DNA of 64,000 nucleotides from [Flexibacter] sp. ATCC 35208 (GCF_001975825.1 NZ_MTKN01000027.1:34436-98435); one strand, 5' to 3'; positions 8,521-17,441 are shown, counted from the first letter of the stretch. The notes: generated from the letters alone by a model not told the origin. Made by a program: numbers and translations.

Positions 8521-8688
8521 TTTATCACTCATCCACTACCATCCCATCGCGCTGTATGTAACAAACCACGCGCATTTAGCGTTACGTATATAAGCATAGC
8601 TGCATGCTTTATTCATAAATCCCCTCGTCCGGTACGAGGACGTTAGCGATTCTTTTCCTATTATTGTATCACAATAGCGCAATTAATA

Positions 8689-9351
8689 ATGCTGGCACGT
8701 GATCTCATATCGACAGTTATACCAATCCTCCATCCTCTTGACCCAGGGTCCAGAGCGTTGCGTCTGATGAATGAATACCATCTTTCCCAACTGCCCCTGG
8801 TATTGGAAAATAAGTACCTGGCGCTGGTGGAAGAAGATGATATCCTTGATCTGGAAGATACTGAGGTATCACTCGAGAATATGGAATACAATGGTCCGAA
8901 GCCCGGCGTATTGGAGAGTGCCCACTTTTATGAGGCGCTAAAGGTCTTTTATGACCTGAAATTGTCTGTACTACCTGTCATCAGCCGGGAAAATGAGTAC
9001 CTTGGCGTACTTACGAAAGATAATCTACTGGCGGTACTGGCACAGTACAACGGTGTAAAGGAACCGGGAGGTATCATTGCACTGGATATTGACCCCCGCG
9101 ATTACAGCCTTAGTGAGATCGCGAGAATAGCAGAATCGAATGATATCACATTGCTCAGTGTGAATACCATTACCAGTCCGGCTACTGGCAGACTGGAAGT
9201 ACTGTTAAAGACCAACCGTCAGGAGCTACAGGGGCTGGTGGCTACGTTTGAGCGGTTCAACTACACTATTAAATACACAATCACCGAAGAGCAGGAGGAA
9301 GATATGCTCCGAAAAAATTACGATTTGCTGATGAATTATATCAGCATGTAA
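8689..9351 (+). CDS. CBS domain pair protein
   Basis: A 220-residue cytosolic protein. Two CBS repeats cover about residues 1-130 (DPGSRALRLMNEYHLSQLPLV and HFYEALKVFYDLKLSVLPVI are the two cores), followed by an ACT-like region (YSLSEIARIAESNDITLLS, then FERFNYTIKYTI). CBS pairs bind adenosine ligands such as AMP, ATP or SAM. The gene sits 18 bases before nadK and is usually found there in Bacteroidetes, so a regulatory tie to NAD(P) or adenylate level is plausible but unproven. Confidence 0.85.
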   Translation: MLARDLISTVIPILHPLDPGSRALRLMNEYHLSQLPLVLENKYLALVEEDDILDLEDTEVSLENMEYNGPKPGVLESAHFYEALKVFYDLKLSVLPVISRENEYLGVLTKDNLLAVLAQYNGVKEPGGIIALDIDPRDYSLSEIARIAESNDITLLSVNTITSPATGRLEVLLKTNRQELQGLVATFERFNYTIKYTITEEQEEDMLRKNYDLLMNYISM

Positions 9352-9369
9352 TCGTCCTCCAGATTAGTT

Positions 9370-10260
9370 ATGCAGATTGCAATATATAGCCGTGGATTTG
9401 TAAGAGAAGACCTGCCTATCATCCAGTTGTTGCTGAATGAGCTGGCAAGAGAGGAGATTGATGTGATCATTTACGAAGCTTTCTTTAAGGGCTTACAGCC
9501 ACATATCACTTATACAAAAGAGCCAGCGACTTTTGCCTGTGCAGCAGATCTGCATGGCAGGGCGGATATTCTTGTGAGCCTCGGTGGGGATGGTACCCTG
9601 CTGGATACGGTTTGTTATGTACGGGATAAGAATATTCCGGTGCTGGGAATCAATTTTGGAAGGTTAGGTTTTTTGGCGAGTATAGGGAAGGATGCGATTT
9701 ATGCAGCAGTTCAGGCGTTAAAGCAACGTACGTATGTGGTGGATAAGAGAACGCTGATACATCTGGATAGTAATGTACCTTCTCTGTTTGGAGAGGTGCC
9801 TTATGGCCTGAATGACTTTACTATACATAAGAAAGATACGTCTGCAATGGTGAAAATCCATACTTACCTGAACGGTGAGTTTTTGAATACTTATTGGGCA
9901 GATGGGTTGATAGTAGCTACGCCTACAGGATCTACAGGGTATTCACTTAGTTGTGGTGGGCCAGTAGTGTTTCCGGAGGCAGGGAGTTTTGTGATTACGC
10001 CGGTGGCGCCGCATAACCTGAATGTGAGGCCGATTATAGTACCGGATGATAATGTGATCAGTTTTGAAGTGGAGGGGAGGAGTGATCAGTTCCTTTGTAC
10101 CCTTGATTCGAGAATGGAGACGATTGATAATACGGTACAGCTGGCTATAAAGAAAGAGTCGTTTAAGTTGAGCCTGCTGAGGCTGGATGATAGTAATTTC
10201 TTACATACGTTAAGACATAAGTTACTTTGGGGCATTGATGCAAGAAATACCTTAAAATAG
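9370..10260 (+). CDS. nadK: NAD kinase
   Basis: Phosphorylates NAD+ to NADP+ with ATP or polyphosphate. 296 residues, the normal length. The family motif GGDGT is at 72-76 (SLGGDGTLLDT), followed by LGINFGRLGFLAS (92-104), the ND pair in YGLNDFTIHKK (Asn-Glu in many homologues), and the NAD-binding segment ATPTGSTGYSLSCGGP. Lies directly after the CBS protein and before tandem hairpins, so it ends that transcript. Confidence 0.95.
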   Translation: MQIAIYSRGFVREDLPIIQLLLNELAREEIDVIIYEAFFKGLQPHITYTKEPATFACAADLHGRADILVSLGGDGTLLDTVCYVRDKNIPVLGINFGRLGFLASIGKDAIYAAVQALKQRTYVVDKRTLIHLDSNVPSLFGEVPYGLNDFTIHKKDTSAMVKIHTYLNGEFLNTYWADGLIVATPTGSTGYSLSCGGPVVFPEAGSFVITPVAPHNLNVRPIIVPDDNVISFEVEGRSDQFLCTLDSRMETIDNTVQLAIKKESFKLSLLRLDDSNFLHTLRHKLLWGIDARNTLK

Positions 10261-10267
10261 TTGAAGA

Positions 10268-10302
10268 GAATGGGGAGGTTGCTAAAGGTAACCTCCCCAT
10301 TC
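10268..10302 (+). terminator. Strong hairpin after nadK
   Basis: A perfect 13-bp stem GAATGGGGAGGTT (10268-10280) / 10290-10302 with a 9-base loop, starting 8 bases after the nadK stop. No T-tract follows at once, but a second hairpin does (10315). Probably transcript end or 3-prime protection. Confidence 0.7.
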
Positions 10303-10314
10303 CCTTCGGAAAGT

Positions 10315-10355
10315 CGATTTTTTTGATTTTGCATACGGTAAAATCAAAAAAATCG
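10315..10355. repeat. Second perfect hairpin, A/T-rich stem
   Basis: A 16-bp perfect stem CGATTTTTTTGATTTT (10315-10330) / 10340-10355 with loop GCATACGGT. It sits 12 bases behind the nadK hairpin. The T-rich left arm can serve as the U-tract of the first hairpin, so the two may form one terminator. Confidence 0.75.
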
Positions 10356-10423
10356 GGAGCAACAACTGCTTACTGTAGTAATCCGGCTACATATTTGCAA
10401 ACTACCACATTAGGATTTTTTAT

Positions 10424-10431
10424 TACATTTG
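10424..10431 (+). promoter_or_regulatory. Putative -7 promoter element TACATTTG
   Basis: Match to TAnnTTTG, 71 bases before the DUF6089 gene start at 10503. The leader between holds ATCGCGTTTA twice (about 10462 and 10480). Confidence 0.45.
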
Positions 10432-10502
10432 TTCACTTGTTATAATACCAAAAGCAGGATAATCGCGTTTAAAGGAATTATCGCGTTTAAGCAAACCGAT
10501 TT

Positions 10503-11366
10503 ATGGGCAAACCTTTTTTTTACAAACGTATCATCACGTCCACCCTTATAGCAGTAGGATCCCTATTCCTGACGCCTGCTTTTGCGCAGAACGAGCTGTC
10601 TTATACCGGTGAACTGGGCTTTTCCATAGGAGCTGCCCATTATTTTGGGGATCTCAATACCAATGGACGTCTCAACGCCCCCAAACCTGCTATCGGTATC
10701 TTTTACCGCAAGTACATGAATGACTACGTAGGCGTACGCTTCCACGGTCGTTATATGATGCTGGGTTATTCTGATACTTATAACAACAACGATTTTCAAA
10801 AACGCCGTAACCTCAGTTTCAATACCAATGTATTCGAACTGGGTGTGCAGGGCGATTTTAACTTCTTCCGTTTTGAACCTGGGTCCAGCTATTACCGCTT
10901 TACGCCATACTTCACGGGAGGAGCCTCTTTATTCTACTTCAATCCATACGCTTTCCTGAATAACAGGAAGTACTACCTCCAGCCACTCCGTACAGAAGGG
11001 CAGGGGAGCGCCATGTACCCTGACAGGAAACCATATAGCCTCGTATCTAGCGCCTGGTTGCTGGGAGGTGGTTTTAAATACAACCTGTCGAAAAAGGTGA
11101 ACCTTGGGTTGGAAGTATTATACCGCTTTACCAACACCGACTACCTGGATGATGTGAGCACCACCTACGCAGGTACCGCTTTATTCCCTGCAGATGCCAA
11201 CGGTAATTCCACCCCGGCGTACCTCCTTCAGGACCGTAGTTACGCCACCGGAGACAGAATTGGGATAGCTGGCAGGCAGCGTGGTAACAGCCGTGACAAA
11301 GATCAGTTCGTTACCGCTGAACTGACTATTAGCATCCTGTTTACGTCTTATAGATGTAAATTCTGA
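10503..11366 (+). CDS. DUF6089 family outer membrane beta-barrel protein
   Basis: A 287-residue secreted protein. Signal peptide to about residue 28 (TSTLIAVGSLFLTPAFAQ). The mature chain starts ELGFSIGAAHYFGDLN and alternates aromatic beta strands (GIFYRKYMNDYVGVRFHGRY, then LGGGFKYNLSKKVNLGLEV), ending in the barrel-like strand ELTISILFTSYRCKF. This is the DUF6089 family, found in Bacteroidetes beside uppS and bamA. An eight-stranded outer membrane barrel is inferred, with function unknown. It opens the uppS-bamA-ompH block and has its own promoter element. Confidence 0.85.
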   Translation: MGKPFFYKRIITSTLIAVGSLFLTPAFAQNELSYTGELGFSIGAAHYFGDLNTNGRLNAPKPAIGIFYRKYMNDYVGVRFHGRYMMLGYSDTYNNNDFQKRRNLSFNTNVFELGVQGDFNFFRFEPGSSYYRFTPYFTGGASLFYFNPYAFLNNRKYYLQPLRTEGQGSAMYPDRKPYSLVSSAWLLGGGFKYNLSKKVNLGLEVLYRFTNTDYLDDVSTTYAGTALFPADANGNSTPAYLLQDRSYATGDRIGIAGRQRGNSRDKDQFVTAELTISILFTSYRCKF

Positions 11367-11539
11367 TTTCGCAGGCAAAGTTTGTCTATCTGTAGTCCTT
11401 TCTGGCCATTTGGCCTATTACTTCTACTTTCAATAAGCGTTTTTTCGAGTCAAACAGCCAACAGCAAAGGATTTCGCTGTTAAAAATCCGTTAAAACCCC
11501 ACCCCCCCCTTTGCCGGGAAAGGCATATATCTATTTTTG

Positions 11540-11547
11540 TATCTTTG
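11540..11547 (+). promoter_or_regulatory. Putative -7 promoter element TATCTTTG
   Basis: Match to TAnnTTTG, 50 bases upstream of the uppS ATG at 11598. A TTTG lies at 11510-11513 but its spacing (26) is longer than the usual 19-21. Confidence 0.5.
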
Positions 11548-11597
11548 CACACCTTAATAAAATCTGTATCGATATATATAATACGCCGGAGATACTC

Positions 11598-12359
11598 ATG
11601 AGTTTGAAGGACAAATTAGACTTACAACGGTTGCCACGACATATTGCTGTCATTATGGACGGTAATGGCCGTTGGGCTAAGGAGCGCGGTCAGGACAGGT
11701 TGTTTGGCCATTATGAGGGAGTGGAAAGTGTGCGTAATATTGCCGAAGCCTGCGCCGAACTGGGAATTGGTTACCTTACCCTTTATGCCTTTTCTACCGA
11801 GAATTGGGACCGACCCGTTTATGAAGTAAACGGGATCATGGAGCTATTGGTCAATACGATCCGTAGTGAAGTGAGCACGCTCATCAAAAATAACATCCGG
11901 TTACATGTAATCGGAGACATGAACATGTTGCCCGGAAACTGTAAAATGGAGATGGAGGAGGCCATAAGCCTTACCAGTCAATGTACAGGACTCAACCTGA
12001 TAATGGCCCTCAGTTATAGTGCCCGTTGGGAAATCCTAAATGCTGCCAAAAAAATTGCGCAGGATGTAAAAGATGGAAAACTCGAACCCGAGGCCATCAC
12101 TCCTGACAAGTGGCAGCAGTACCTCTGTACTGCCGACCTGCCCGATCCGGAACTAATGATCCGGACCAGCGGAGAATGCAGAATCAGTAACTTCCTGCTT
12201 TATCAGCTGGCCTACGCGGAACTGTATTTTACAGACACCCGTTGGCCTGACTTCCGCAAAGAACATCTTTACGAAGCTATCTTAAACTTTCAGAACAGAG
12301 AACGACGCTTTGGCAAAACAAGCGATCAAATACAGCAGAATGAACAAATTATTTCCTAA
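11598..12359 (+). CDS. uppS: Isoprenyl transferase (undecaprenyl diphosphate synthase)
   Basis: Condenses isopentenyl diphosphate with farnesyl diphosphate to the C55 carrier lipid used for peptidoglycan and polysaccharide assembly. 253 residues from ATG at 11598. The catalytic aspartate is Asp21 in VIMDGNGRWA (18-27), followed by GHYEGVESVRNI (37-48), FSTENWDRP (65-73) and the C-terminal substrate motif IRTSGECRISNFLLYQ. An upstream in-frame TTG at 11511 would add residues not found in the family. The last 20 bases overlap the bamA start, so translation is probably coupled. Confidence 0.95.
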   Translation: MSLKDKLDLQRLPRHIAVIMDGNGRWAKERGQDRLFGHYEGVESVRNIAEACAELGIGYLTLYAFSTENWDRPVYEVNGIMELLVNTIRSEVSTLIKNNIRLHVIGDMNMLPGNCKMEMEEAISLTSQCTGLNLIMALSYSARWEILNAAKKIAQDVKDGKLEPEAITPDKWQQYLCTADLPDPELMIRTSGECRISNFLLYQLAYAELYFTDTRWPDFRKEHLYEAILNFQNRERRFGKTSDQIQQNEQIIS

Positions 12360-15072
12360 GAGCCTACTGGCCATAGTATTATGTTGCAGTGCCGGCATTC
12401 GTGTATCCGCCCAGGAGAGAGATACCATCCCTGCAGCAGAACAACCAGTGGGATTGAACTTACCATTGGGAAATTCACAACCTCAGCAATACGAGATAGC
12501 TGACATCGTGGTGTCAGGAACCCAGTATCTTGATAAGTCCCTGCTGATCTCCCTCTCCGGATTGAACGTAGGTGACAAAGTCGTTTACCCCGGCGGCGAC
12601 CAGTTTGCGAAAGCAATCCAGGCCCTGTGGGGACAAAGACTGTTTGCCAACGTCGCTATTTATGTAAATAAAATTCAAGATGGTCAGATCTGGCTGGAAA
12701 TTGAACTGCAGGAACGACCACGTCTGAACAAGTTTCTCTTCAAAGGAGTTAAAAAATCCGAACAGGAAGAAATCATCAAGAAAACCGGCATGCGTAAAGG
12801 CCAGGTGGTAACCGAAAGCATGGAACAAAATGCTGTGGGCATCATCAGGAAATACTATAGCGAAAAAGGTTTCCGCAACGCCGAAGTATCTGTCAATGAA
12901 CAAACCGATAGCTCACAATCCAATGCTACCAACGTACAGTTTATCGTAGCAAAAGGTAATAAAGCCAAGGTCGACAACATATACATCGTTGGGAACCAGA
13001 ACATTTCAGATTCGAAACTGAAAAAGAAAATGAAGGGTACCAAAGAAAGGAGCCGCCTCACCATCTATCCGGATTATGAGCCAGTATGGCCTGATTCGGC
13101 TGATAACCGTGGCGACTACTGGTCTACCTTCGGATATCTCCAGCCTTCCCGTACACTGGAAGAACTGGATCCTTATTTCCGCTTCAAGCTGTTCTCCTCT
13201 GCTAAGTTCAACGAAAACAAGTACACTGAAGATAAAGAGAAAGTGATCTCTTTCTATAACACCCAGGGTTACCGCGATGCGGTGCTGCTGAGGGATACAA
13301 CTTACAAATCCCTGAACGGTGGTGTGAATGTGAGCATGGAAGTGATGGAAGGTAAGAAGTACTACTTCGGTAAAATCACCTGGAAAGGGAATACCCGCTA
13401 TACTGACTCTCTGCTGGCAAAAGTATTGGGTATCAAAGAAGGTGACACGTACAACCAGGAAATGCTGCAGAAACGCCTGCTGTCTTCCGAAGGTGGTGAC
13501 GTAGGTGGTCTGTACATGGACTACGGTTACCTGTTCTTCCACGCTGATCCGGTAGAAGTAGGTATTCATGGTGATACCATCGACTACGAAATCCGGATCT
13601 CCGAAGGTCCTCAGGCTACGATTAAGGAAGTACGTATCGCAGGTAATGAAAAAACCAACGAACATGTGATCCGTCGTGAGCTGCGTACACTGCCTGGTGA
13701 GAAATTCAGCCGTACTGACCTGATTCGTTCTAACCGTGAAATTGCGAATCTTGGTTTCTTCAACCCTGAAAAGATCGGTATGAACCCGGTGCCTAATATT
13801 CAGGACGGAACTGTGGACATCGATTATACAGTAGAAGAAAAAGCAAACGACCAGCTGGAACTGTCAGCAGGTTGGGGTGGTTATATTGGTCTGACCGGTA
13901 CACTGGGTGTGACCTTCAATAACTTCTCCCTGCGCAATATCTTCAACAAACAAACATGGGATCCATTACCAAGCGGCGACGGTCAGAAATTATCTGTTCG
14001 TGTCTCCTCAAACGGTAAAGCATATCGTTCTTACAACTTCTCTTTCACTGAGCCATGGCTGGGTGGTAAAAAGAGAAACCAGTTCTCAGTAAGCTTCTAT
14101 AACAGCTACCAGAACCCGAACGCATATTCTTCTTATATATATGGTTCTACCCTGTCAAACAATGCTTACTTCAAGGTAATGGGTGCTTCTATCTCCCTCG
14201 GTAAGCAGCTGAAATGGCCTGATGACTATTTCACCCTTATCTACGCGGTGAACTATCAGCGCTACAGCCTGAAGAACTATAACTATTTTAATATTGCAGG
14301 TTATTCCAACGGTATCTCTAACAACATCAACCTGAAACTGACTTTGGCCCGTTCATCAGTTGACCAGCAGATCTTCCCAAGATCTGGTTCCAACTTTATG
14401 TTTAGCGGTCAGTTTACACCTCCTTACTCTATGTTCAGCCCGGATAAGGATTTTAAACTGCAGTCCATCAAAGATCAGTTCAGCTTTATCGAATATCAGA
14501 AATACCGATTCAATGCTGAGTGGTACGTACCATTGAGCAAGCCAATGGGTAGCGACAACAAGATGTTCGTAATGAAGATTGCTGCTAAATTTGGTTATAT
14601 CAGCCGTTATAACAACAGAACGACCCTGTCTCCATTCGGTCGCTTCGAGTTGGGTGGTGATGGTCTGAGTAACTTTGCGATCTATGACCGTGATATCGTA
14701 TCCCAGAGAGGTTACCCCGTATACTATTCATCAGATCCAAGAAGCAATTCCGAAAGCAGCCAGCCTTCTGGTTACGAAGGTTTCACGATCTTCAACAAGT
14801 ATATCATGGAGCTGCGTTATCCTTTCAGCCTGAACCCAAGTTCTACGATCTTTGGTCTGGCATTCCTGGAAGCAGCCAACGGTTACAGGGATGTACAGGA
14901 ATACAATCCATTCAAACTCCGCCGTTCAGCAGGTCTTGGCATGCGTTTCTACCTGCCTATGTTTGGTCTGCTTGGATTTGACTACGGTGTCGGCTTTGAC
15001 CGTATCACATCCGGCAATGGTCTGAAAGATGCGACCAAGTTCACCTTCATGCTGGGCTTCGAACCAGAATAA
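12340..15072 (+). CDS. bamA: Outer membrane protein assembly factor BamA
   Basis: Central subunit of the machine that folds beta-barrels into the outer membrane. 910 residues from ATG at 12340. A signal peptide (LLAIVLCCSAGIRVSAQ) is followed by about five POTRA domains to roughly residue 490 (for example YEIADIVVSGTQYLDKSLL, then KVDNIYIVGNQNISDSKLKK and TIKEVRIAGNEKTNEHVIRR), then the Omp85 barrel to the C-terminal strand KFTFMLGFEPE. It starts inside uppS and precedes two ompH genes, the usual order. An in-frame TTG at 12310 is less likely, because the signal peptide begins at the later ATG. Confidence 0.96.
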   Translation: MNKLFPKSLLAIVLCCSAGIRVSAQERDTIPAAEQPVGLNLPLGNSQPQQYEIADIVVSGTQYLDKSLLISLSGLNVGDKVVYPGGDQFAKAIQALWGQRLFANVAIYVNKIQDGQIWLEIELQERPRLNKFLFKGVKKSEQEEIIKKTGMRKGQVVTESMEQNAVGIIRKYYSEKGFRNAEVSVNEQTDSSQSNATNVQFIVAKGNKAKVDNIYIVGNQNISDSKLKKKMKGTKERSRLTIYPDYEPVWPDSADNRGDYWSTFGYLQPSRTLEELDPYFRFKLFSSAKFNENKYTEDKEKVISFYNTQGYRDAVLLRDTTYKSLNGGVNVSMEVMEGKKYYFGKITWKGNTRYTDSLLAKVLGIKEGDTYNQEMLQKRLLSSEGGDVGGLYMDYGYLFFHADPVEVGIHGDTIDYEIRISEGPQATIKEVRIAGNEKTNEHVIRRELRTLPGEKFSRTDLIRSNREIANLGFFNPEKIGMNPVPNIQDGTVDIDYTVEEKANDQLELSAGWGGYIGLTGTLGVTFNNFSLRNIFNKQTWDPLPSGDGQKLSVRVSSNGKAYRSYNFSFTEPWLGGKKRNQFSVSFYNSYQNPNAYSSYIYGSTLSNNAYFKVMGASISLGKQLKWPDDYFTLIYAVNYQRYSLKNYNYFNIAGYSNGISNNINLKLTLARSSVDQQIFPRSGSNFMFSGQFTPPYSMFSPDKDFKLQSIKDQFSFIEYQKYRFNAEWYVPLSKPMGSDNKMFVMKIAAKFGYISRYNNRTTLSPFGRFELGGDGLSNFAIYDRDIVSQRGYPVYYSSDPRSNSESSQPSGYEGFTIFNKYIMELRYPFSLNPSSTIFGLAFLEAANGYRDVQEYNPFKLRRSAGLGMRFYLPMFGLLGFDYGVGFDRITSGNGLKDATKFTFMLGFEPE

Positions 15073-15092
15073 TGGGGGAACTGGCAGAATGG

Positions 15093-15112
15093 AGCTCTCC
15101 TGACGGAGGGCT
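15093..15112 (+). other. Short hairpin after bamA
   Basis: An 8-bp stem AGCTCTCC / GGAGGGCT with one G-U pair and loop TGAC. There is no proper T-run, so at best it is a weak attenuator between bamA and ompH. Confidence 0.4.
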
Positions 15113-15213
15113 TTCATACTATCAGGGTTAGGTGTGACGTTTGAATAAATTTTAAATTATATATTGCAAATCCGAAATCCCGGGGGTGCCTATAGTTTAA
15201 ATCAATAAACACT

Positions 15214-15732
15214 ATGAAGAAACTAAGCCTCATGATCGCCCTGGTGCTGGGAACTGCCCTGATGGCAAGTGCACAGCGCTATTGCGTGATCGATACCAAA
15301 TATATTCTGGACAATATCCCTGAATATAAAGAAGCTCAGAGTAAGCTGGATGCTGTGGCTGAGCAATGGCAAAAGGAGATCGACGCTAAATTCCTGGAAG
15401 TAGATAAGATGTACAAATCTTATCAGGCAGAGCAGGTGATGCTTACAGACGAACTAAAGCACAAGCGTGAGGAAGAGATTGTAGCGAGAGAAAAAGAGGC
15501 AAAGGATTTGCAGAAGAAACGTTTTGGTTACGAAGGGGACCTATTCAAAAAGAGAGAGGAACTGGTAAAACCTATACAGGACAGAATTTATAATGCCGTA
15601 CAAAAACTAGCCGCCCAGCGCATGTACGACTTTGTGCTGGATAAGGCCGGAGGTGTAACCGTGATTTTCTCTGATCCTAAGTTGGATAAAAGTGATGACA
15701 TTCTAAATACCCTTGGTGTAAAGAAGCAGTAA
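15214..15732 (+). CDS. OmpH/Skp family periplasmic chaperone (first copy)
   Basis: A 172-residue protein with signal peptide (LMIALVLGTALMASAQ) and a mature helical hairpin of Skp type: RYCVIDTKYILDNIPEYKEA forms the start of the body, then long charged coiled-coil arms (about 50-125) and DFVLDKAGGVTVIFSDPKLD at the end. Skp holds unfolded barrel proteins in the periplasm for BamA. Placement right after bamA fits. The paralogue follows 101 bases later; the two differ clearly in sequence, so this is not a recent duplication. Confidence 0.9.
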   Translation: MKKLSLMIALVLGTALMASAQRYCVIDTKYILDNIPEYKEAQSKLDAVAEQWQKEIDAKFLEVDKMYKSYQAEQVMLTDELKHKREEEIVAREKEAKDLQKKRFGYEGDLFKKREELVKPIQDRIYNAVQKLAAQRMYDFVLDKAGGVTVIFSDPKLDKSDDILNTLGVKKQ

Positions 15733-15833
15733 CAAGACATCCAACAGAAAGGTGATTTAGGAATTATTAACCTTTTGTACCAATTTTTAACCTTAGTTTA
15801 GTATTCAAAATTTTTTTAAACACAGACAACATC

Positions 15834-16343
15834 ATGAAGAAGTATGTAATTATTGCTTTCGTGGCAGTATCCGGATTGTTCAGCGTGAAGACAATGGCAC
15901 AGTCCAAAGTGGCTCACATTAATGCACAGGCCCTGATTGAGGCAATGCCGGAAGCCCAGACGGCAATGAAATCACTGCAAGCTTATGCAGAAGAACTGGA
16001 TAAGGATGGTAAAGGACTGATTGATGATTATCAGAAGAAGATGAAAGAGTTTAATGACGGTGTAGATAAAATGAGCGACAACGTTAAAGAAATCAAAGGT
16101 AAAGAACTCCAGACTGCTCAGAAAAACATCCAGGACTACCAGGATGCAGCTCAGAACAAAATCGAAGCTAAACGTCAGGAACTGCTGAAACCAATCTATG
16201 ACAAGGCTCGTAAAGCAATTGAAGACACAGCGAAAGAAAAAGGTTACGGTTATGTAATCGACAACTCTCAGAGCATTCTGCTGGTAGCTCCAGCTGGTGA
16301 TGACCTGTCTGCAGCTGTAAAAACTAAGCTGGGTATCAAATAA
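15834..16343 (+). CDS. OmpH/Skp family periplasmic chaperone (second copy)
   Basis: A 169-residue protein with signal peptide ending in SVKTMAQ. The mature start SKVAHINAQALIEAMPEAQ and the coiled-coil arms (KDGKGLIDDYQKKMKEFNDG, then KNIQDYQDAAQNKIEAKRQE) match OmpH. The C-terminus GYVIDNSQSILLVAPAGDDL is the short strand region that trimerises. It works with the preceding copy and BamA in outer membrane biogenesis. A strong terminator follows, closing the block. Confidence 0.9.
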   Translation: MKKYVIIAFVAVSGLFSVKTMAQSKVAHINAQALIEAMPEAQTAMKSLQAYAEELDKDGKGLIDDYQKKMKEFNDGVDKMSDNVKEIKGKELQTAQKNIQDYQDAAQNKIEAKRQELLKPIYDKARKAIEDTAKEKGYGYVIDNSQSILLVAPAGDDLSAAVKTKLGIK

Positions 16344-16370
16344 TCTGACACTTAGAACTAATTATAATAG

Positions 16371-16400
16371 CCCCGGGACCAGTTCCCGGGGTATTTTTTT
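16371..16400 (+). terminator. Intrinsic terminator after ompH pair
   Basis: Stem CCCCGGGA (16371-16378) / TCCCGGGG (16384-16391), then TATTTTTTT. Ends the uppS-bamA-ompH block. Confidence 0.92.
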
Positions 16401-16430
16401 AAAAATCCTTTATTATCTCATAAAATTCTT

Positions 16431-16438
16431 TACCTTTG
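16431..16438 (+). promoter_or_regulatory. Putative -7 promoter element TACCTTTG for rpmH
   Basis: Match to TAnnTTTG, 76 bases before the rpmH start, giving a leader of about 70 bases. No clear -33 TTTG. Confidence 0.55.
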
Positions 16439-16514
16439 CCTTCCGTTTTAAAAACACGGGTTCCGCAAAACGGGAAAGTGTTTAGTATAGTACAGGTAAA
16501 AACAAAATATTAAA

Positions 16515-16670
16515 ATGAAACGTACTTTTCAACCGCATAACAGACGCAGAAAGAGCGTTCATGGTTTTAGAAAGAGAATGGAAACTGCTAACGGCCGTAA
16601 AGTATTAGCTTCCCGCAGAGCTAAAGGACGTAAGAAATTAACTGTTTCTGACGAGCGTAAGCTGAAATAA
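16515..16670 (+). CDS. rpmH: 50S ribosomal protein L34
   Basis: A 51-residue highly basic protein: MKRTFQPHNRRRKSVHGFRK, then RMETANGRKVLASRRAKGRK and the short tail KLTVSDERKLK. The pattern KRTFQPxxRRRKxxHGFRxRM is diagnostic for L34 of the large ribosomal subunit. The common length is 44-52. It leads the rpmH-rnpA-yidD group found in most bacteria. Confidence 0.97.
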   Translation: MKRTFQPHNRRRKSVHGFRKRMETANGRKVLASRRAKGRKKLTVSDERKLK

Positions 16671-16774
16671 TATCAGCTTTAACTGCATAAGCCTTTGGGC
16701 ATAACTGCAGCTTTTAAGGCTGGTTCCTGATCGAACAGAATGTTATTGCTTTTGATAGATAAATCGGACTTGCC

Positions 16775-17176
16775 ATAAAAACTTATTCTTTTACAAAAGA
16801 AGAAAGGTTAAAAAGCAGAAAAATCATTGAAACGCTTTTTCGGGAAGGAAAAGCGTTTTCTGTTTTTCCATACCGCGTAGTATATATGCCGGTAGATACT
16901 CCCATTGCCCCATACCCCGTTCAGGCCGGTTTTACCGTCTCTACAAAACGTTTTCCGCATGCTGTGGACCGTAACAGAGTAAAACGCCTGACCCGGGAAG
17001 CTTATCGCCTGCAAAAAGGTGAACTGTATGAACAGCTACGGGCACAACAGCCCAACGGTCAGCTGGCCGTATTCTTCATCTATACAGATAAGAAAATAGC
17101 TCCCTTTACTACCCTCCAACACAAAATTTCCCTAATTTTAAAGAAACTGGCGAAGGAAGCGCTGGCTGTATCATGA
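16775..17176 (+). CDS. rnpA: Ribonuclease P protein component (non-canonical start)
   Basis: Protein subunit of RNase P, which trims tRNA 5-prime ends. The reading frame contains the whole family pattern: YSFTKEERLKSRKIIETLF, then GKAFSVFPYRVVYM, and the RNR signature FPHAVDRNRVKRLTREAYR. It is open from 16763 but has no ATG, GTG or TTG before ATG at 16886, which would remove the conserved N-terminal 37 residues. The codons available are ATC 16763, CTT 16769 and ATA 16775. I place the start at ATA 16775 (then KTYSFTKEERLK, like the usual MKxxFxKxERLK), giving 133 residues, normal for the family. The stop overlaps yidD by 4 bases. Start choice is inference. Confidence 0.85.
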   Translation: MKTYSFTKEERLKSRKIIETLFREGKAFSVFPYRVVYMPVDTPIAPYPVQAGFTVSTKRFPHAVDRNRVKRLTREAYRLQKGELYEQLRAQQPNGQLAVFFIYTDKKIAPFTTLQHKISLILKKLAKEALAVS

Positions 17177-17400
17177 AGATCTTCAGCTTGTTGACTTATC
17201 CGTTTATTTGGGTAATCAGGATTTACCAATGGGGCATTTCACCGTTGCTGGGCAATAAGTGCAGGTATACACCCACCTGCTCACAATACGGCGTAGAAGC
17301 TCTGAAAAAACATGGCCTTATAAAAGGCGGTTACCTCACCGTAAAAAGGATCTTGTCCTGCCATCCATGGGGTGGACACGGCCATGATCCGGTACCCTGA
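17173..17400 (+). CDS. yidD: Membrane protein insertion efficiency factor YidD
   Basis: A 75-residue protein with an amphipathic N-terminus (LLTYPFIWVIRIYQWGISPL) and the family core CRYTPTCSQYGVEALKKHG, then RILSCHPWGGHGHDPVP. YidD assists the insertase YidC at the inner membrane. It overlaps rnpA by ATGA, so translation is coupled. Normal length. Confidence 0.95.
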   Translation: MKIFSLLTYPFIWVIRIYQWGISPLLGNKCRYTPTCSQYGVEALKKHGLIKGGYLTVKRILSCHPWGGHGHDPVP

Positions 17401-17441
17401 ATGGCAGGTGTGGCAGCACCGTGAAATAAACCTGAGCATTT

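Noticed and set aside
16886..17176. Short rnpA starting at ATG 16886
   Set aside because: It would lose the conserved N-terminal third of RnpA, which is coded in frame just upstream.
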